Of a stretch of 8,635 bases of DNA, positions 6,726 to 8,635 are shown in pieces; positions within the stretch are counted from its first letter, which is position 1; each line of letters begins with the position of its first letter. The stretch is from NCBI GenBank assembly GCA_900552415.1, contig USAD01000108.1, positions 1 through 8,635 of the forward strand, written 5' to 3'. Origin of the DNA: an uncultured Parabacteroides sp. Lineage in GTDB: Bacteria; Bacteroidota; Bacteroidia; Bacteroidales; Tannerellaceae. Both the position numbers and the translations under genes were made by a program. Under the pieces are notes generated by a model, which saw only the letters and a program-made list of their open reading frames with translations, was not told where the DNA came from and did not search any database.

Positions 6726-6758
6726 ATATCCGCTTCCCGCCCAGGCTTAATTTCCCCT
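6715..6758. terminator. Possible shared hairpin between convergent genes
   Basis: AGGGGAAAT (6715-6723) and ATTTCCCCT (6750-6758) form a perfect 9-bp inverted repeat that straddles the 32-nt gap between the convergent stop codons. The loop is long (26 nt) and there is no good U-tract on either strand, so a bidirectional intrinsic terminator is only tentative. Confidence 0.3.
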
Positions 6759-7984
6759 TAAAACTGCTTGATCAGGAAAGAGGGATTGATCCGCAAATAG
6801 GCTCCGGCGGAGAAGCTGAGACCTCCTTGACGACGACGCTCACCATTCGCGTCGATTGTCGTGGGTGAAAGGGCATGATAGAGATCCACGTCGACTCCCA
6901 GCGAGAAGCCTTTGCCCAATGGTCGGGCATACTCCACGCCATAATAAAGCAGGTTCGGCCGGTCGAGCGTCACCTCAGGATCCTTCATTGAGACCGCGCC
7001 ATAAAAGGGGCTTCCGAACATGGAGACAAAGCCGTCGCAATGCCAATAGGCCAGCTTGACCCGGAAATCCCGCAAATCGGCCGCTGTCCGCAGATAGAGA
7101 CCATAACCGGAATCGAAAGGCCAGATATGTCCGGCCTGCTGATAATAGAAGGCACCGTCCAGTTCAGCCTCAACACGCCGCAACCAGCGGTGGTTCACGT
7201 TCCAGACCGCGGCCGCGCCTACGGCTCCGTTCATCAAGGTCTGCACGGAATTGACATAGATCGTGTCGATCTCGCCCCCACGATGTTGCGCCAACGCCTG
7301 GATCGGGAAATAAAAATGAAGAGGCGACTCGGGATCATTCGTCTTCAACCGGGAGGAGAAACCAACCGTAAAGGCCTCCTTATGGGTATCGCCCTTAAAA
7401 ATGAAGCTCTGCCAGTTTACCCAGAGATCCATATCGAACACTCTGGAATCGAAAAGCAGCTGCAAGCCGGTCTCAGGATCGCAAGTCAAGTTCAGTTCCG
7501 GATTATACAAGGGCTCGATCAGGCGATGGTTCGCCGCCCCATAGAGATTGCCGAAAACGATGTTGAACCGCTCCGACAAGGCGACCTGCGCCCGGAAATA
7601 GGGCAAGATATGGCTTCCCTTCTGATATTGGTTGCCTTTCCAGTCGGCGATGTCCAGATAAGCCATCGAAGGGTACTTATTAGCGCCATGATATAACAGG
7701 AAATGGGCGCCCAGTTCCACCTTGATATTCCTCAAAGGATAATAAACCAGCTTAGGCTGAACCCAAAGTCCCGGCAAGGAATAACCCTTGACGTATGGTC
7801 CCTGGAACTCATTATCCTTAAAGAAGCTCAAGTTATCCAGCTCTACTGATAGCTGACGCACCTTAGCTGTATCGATATGATATTCCGTCCGGTACACCCG
7901 CTCGGAAATCTGCCCCCAAACCACGCTAAAAGGGAAAACGCCCAACACGATCCCCAACAACATTATCCGCAAGATCTTAGCCAT
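6758..7984 (-). CDS. Putative outer-membrane beta-barrel protein
   Basis: I do not recognise a named family for this 408-aa protein. From ATG 7984 it begins with MAKILRIMLLGIVLGVFPFSVVWG, a basic start and hydrophobic stretch typical of a Sec signal peptide, probably cleaved before QISERV near residue 24-25. The mature part is rich in alternating hydrophobic/polar strands with many aromatics, such as NIKVELGAHFLLYHG, FRVKLAYWHCDGF and FSLGVDVDLYHAL. It ends in a terminal phenylalanine (SFLIKQF), the usual signal for outer-membrane barrel insertion. The frame is open to an ATG at 8044, but that adds a charged 20-residue leader before the signal peptide, so 7984 is preferred. No TonB box, plug domain or OmpA domain was seen. 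It appears to be a single gene, with no operon partner in the window; its function is unknown. Confidence 0.8.
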   Translation of the reverse strand: MAKILRIMLLGIVLGVFPFSVVWGQISERVYRTEYHIDTAKVRQLSVELDNLSFFKDNEFQGPYVKGYSLPGLWVQPKLVYYPLRNIKVELGAHFLLYHGANKYPSMAYLDIADWKGNQYQKGSHILPYFRAQVALSERFNIVFGNLYGAANHRLIEPLYNPELNLTCDPETGLQLLFDSRVFDMDLWVNWQSFIFKGDTHKEAFTVGFSSRLKTNDPESPLHFYFPIQALAQHRGGEIDTIYVNSVQTLMNGAVGAAAVWNVNHRWLRRVEAELDGAFYYQQAGHIWPFDSGYGLYLRTAADLRDFRVKLAYWHCDGFVSMFGSPFYGAVSMKDPEVTLDRPNLLYYGVEYARPLGKGFSLGVDVDLYHALSPTTIDANGERRRQGGLSFSAGAYLRINPSFLIKQF

Positions 7985-8313
7985 TCGAATCCTATTTTGA
8001 TTAAACCTTAATAACCGGCCGTTACCGGAACAAGGCGCGAACATACAAAAAAATCAACACTCCGGATAATCCTGAACAAAGACATTAAACCCACAAATAA
8101 AACAATCGTACAGATCGTATGAATAATTCCCGCCTAAGCCAACCTCTTTTATTTATTAAGACGGGGATGAAAGAGATATAAGGCAATTTTGTTTCGCTTC
8201 TGACCAATTATAATATCGCGCAAGCTTCGGCACTTCACGGAAATCTTGTAAATTCGCGGAATTATTTTTGTAACACAAAAGAGACGTTTTTGTAGTATCA
8301 AACAAGGATAGGT
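7985..8313. other. Divergent intergenic region (329 nt)
   Basis: This region lies between the outer-membrane protein gene and the plus-strand nucleotidyltransferase gene. The minus side holds only a weak -7 candidate (TATGTTCG, 8037-8044, one mismatch). The plus side has a -7 element at 8263-8270. I see no RNA gene, long repeat or additional ORF. Confidence 0.7.
8251..8270 (+). promoter_or_regulatory. -7 element and overlapping palindrome for the nucleotidyltransferase gene
   Basis: TATTTTTG (8263-8270) matches TAnnTTTG, 43 nt ahead of the ATG at 8314. An inverted repeat AATTC-GCG-GAATT (8251-8263) abuts it. The nearest TTG (8246-8248) is only 14 nt upstream, so the -33 element is not convincing. 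Confidence 0.45.
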
Positions 8314-8635
8314 ATGAATTATGCGATTATCGCCGCGGGCGAGGGATCACGCTTGGCACAAGAGGGTGTCAAATGGCCCAAACCGCTCGTCCGGCTAAAT
8401 GATACGGCCTTGATAGACCGATTGATCCAGATATTCCTGAACAATAAGGCAACCGCCATCCGGGTTATCGTCAATGAGGAAATGAAAGAGGTCCAAGAAC
8501 ATTTGAGAGGCTTGGAGTTGCCCGTTCCTTTCCACCTGTTAGTCAAATCGACACCCAGCTCCCTGCACAGTTTCTATGAGCTTTGCAAGGACATCGAGAG
8601 CGATGAGATCTGCTTGACAACGGTCGATACGATTT
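8314..8635 (+). CDS. Sugar-nucleotidyltransferase-like protein (5' part)
   Basis: The frame is open from ATG 8314 to the window end (107 codons), so the 3' part is missing. It begins MNYAIIAAGEGSRLAQEG with WPKPL at about 22-26. This is the NTP-binding G-x-G-x-R-(x)n-PKP signature of the NTP_transferase superfamily (sugar-1-phosphate or phosphocholine nucleotidyltransferases, MobA-like fold). DEICLTTVDTI near 97-107 likely marks the metal-binding Asp (VD) strand. The start is supported by the signature lying directly at the N-terminus and by the -7 element 43 nt upstream. Its substrate cannot be told from this part; a role in activating a sugar or alcohol phosphate for surface glycans is an inference from family. 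Confidence 0.85.
   Translation, partial: MNYAIIAAGEGSRLAQEGVKWPKPLVRLNDTALIDRLIQIFLNNKATAIRVIVNEEMKEVQEHLRGLELPVPFHLLVKSTPSSLHSFYELCKDIESDEICLTTVDTI

Noticed and set aside
7040..7696. 218-codon plus-strand frame opposite the outer-membrane protein
   Set aside because: No domain or promoter is visible, and the minus strand has a signal peptide and barrel pattern.
8319..8546. Minus-strand 75-codon frame near the right end
   Set aside because: It lies opposite the nucleotidyltransferase N-terminus, which has a clear nucleotide-binding signature on the plus strand.

Overview
The window looks like chromosome of a Bacteroidales bacterium, probably Parabacteroides or a close relative. Several gene starts are preceded by the Bacteroidetes vegetative -7 element TAnnTTTG. 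The UvrA lacks the cysteines usual after the first signature block and instead has the sequence I associate with Bacteroides and Parabacteroides. There is also a Bacteroidetes-type HU/IHF-like protein and a Bacteroidales-style outer-membrane barrel. The genus is an inference from remembered protein families; no search was run.

Left part (1-2483, minus strand). A mannose-1-phosphate guanylyltransferase gene is followed by rfbD (dTDP-4-dehydrorhamnose reductase) and then the start of uvrA, which runs off the window. rfbD and uvrA overlap by 11 nt, and rfbD begins 42 nt after the guanylyltransferase stop, so the three look like one transcript. It mixes sugar-nucleotide synthesis (GDP-mannose, dTDP-rhamnose) with nucleotide excision repair. 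The guanylyltransferase reading frame is intact over 358 codons and recognisable at both ends, but two in-frame TAG codons (177 and 305) interrupt it.

Middle part (2573-5967, minus strand). There is a COG0523/CobW-type GTPase with a 16-histidine metal-binding tract and its own promoter. Upstream lies a tight pair: a DUF3737 right-handed beta-helix protein of unknown function and, 10 nt downstream of it, a MalY/PatB-type PLP-dependent C-S lyase.

Centre (5968-6725). A divergent control region of 350 nt separates the DUF3737 gene from a plus-strand HU/IHF-like gene. Just downstream of the plus-strand promoter are three copies of a 17-bp near-palindrome at an exact 22-bp period. Copies 1 and 3 also form a perfect 18-bp inverted repeat. 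This array is the most striking unexplained structure in the window.

Right part (6758-8635). A minus-strand outer-membrane beta-barrel gene is convergent with the HU-like gene. A 329-nt divergent region follows, then the 5' part of a plus-strand sugar-nucleotidyltransferase-like gene that runs off the window.
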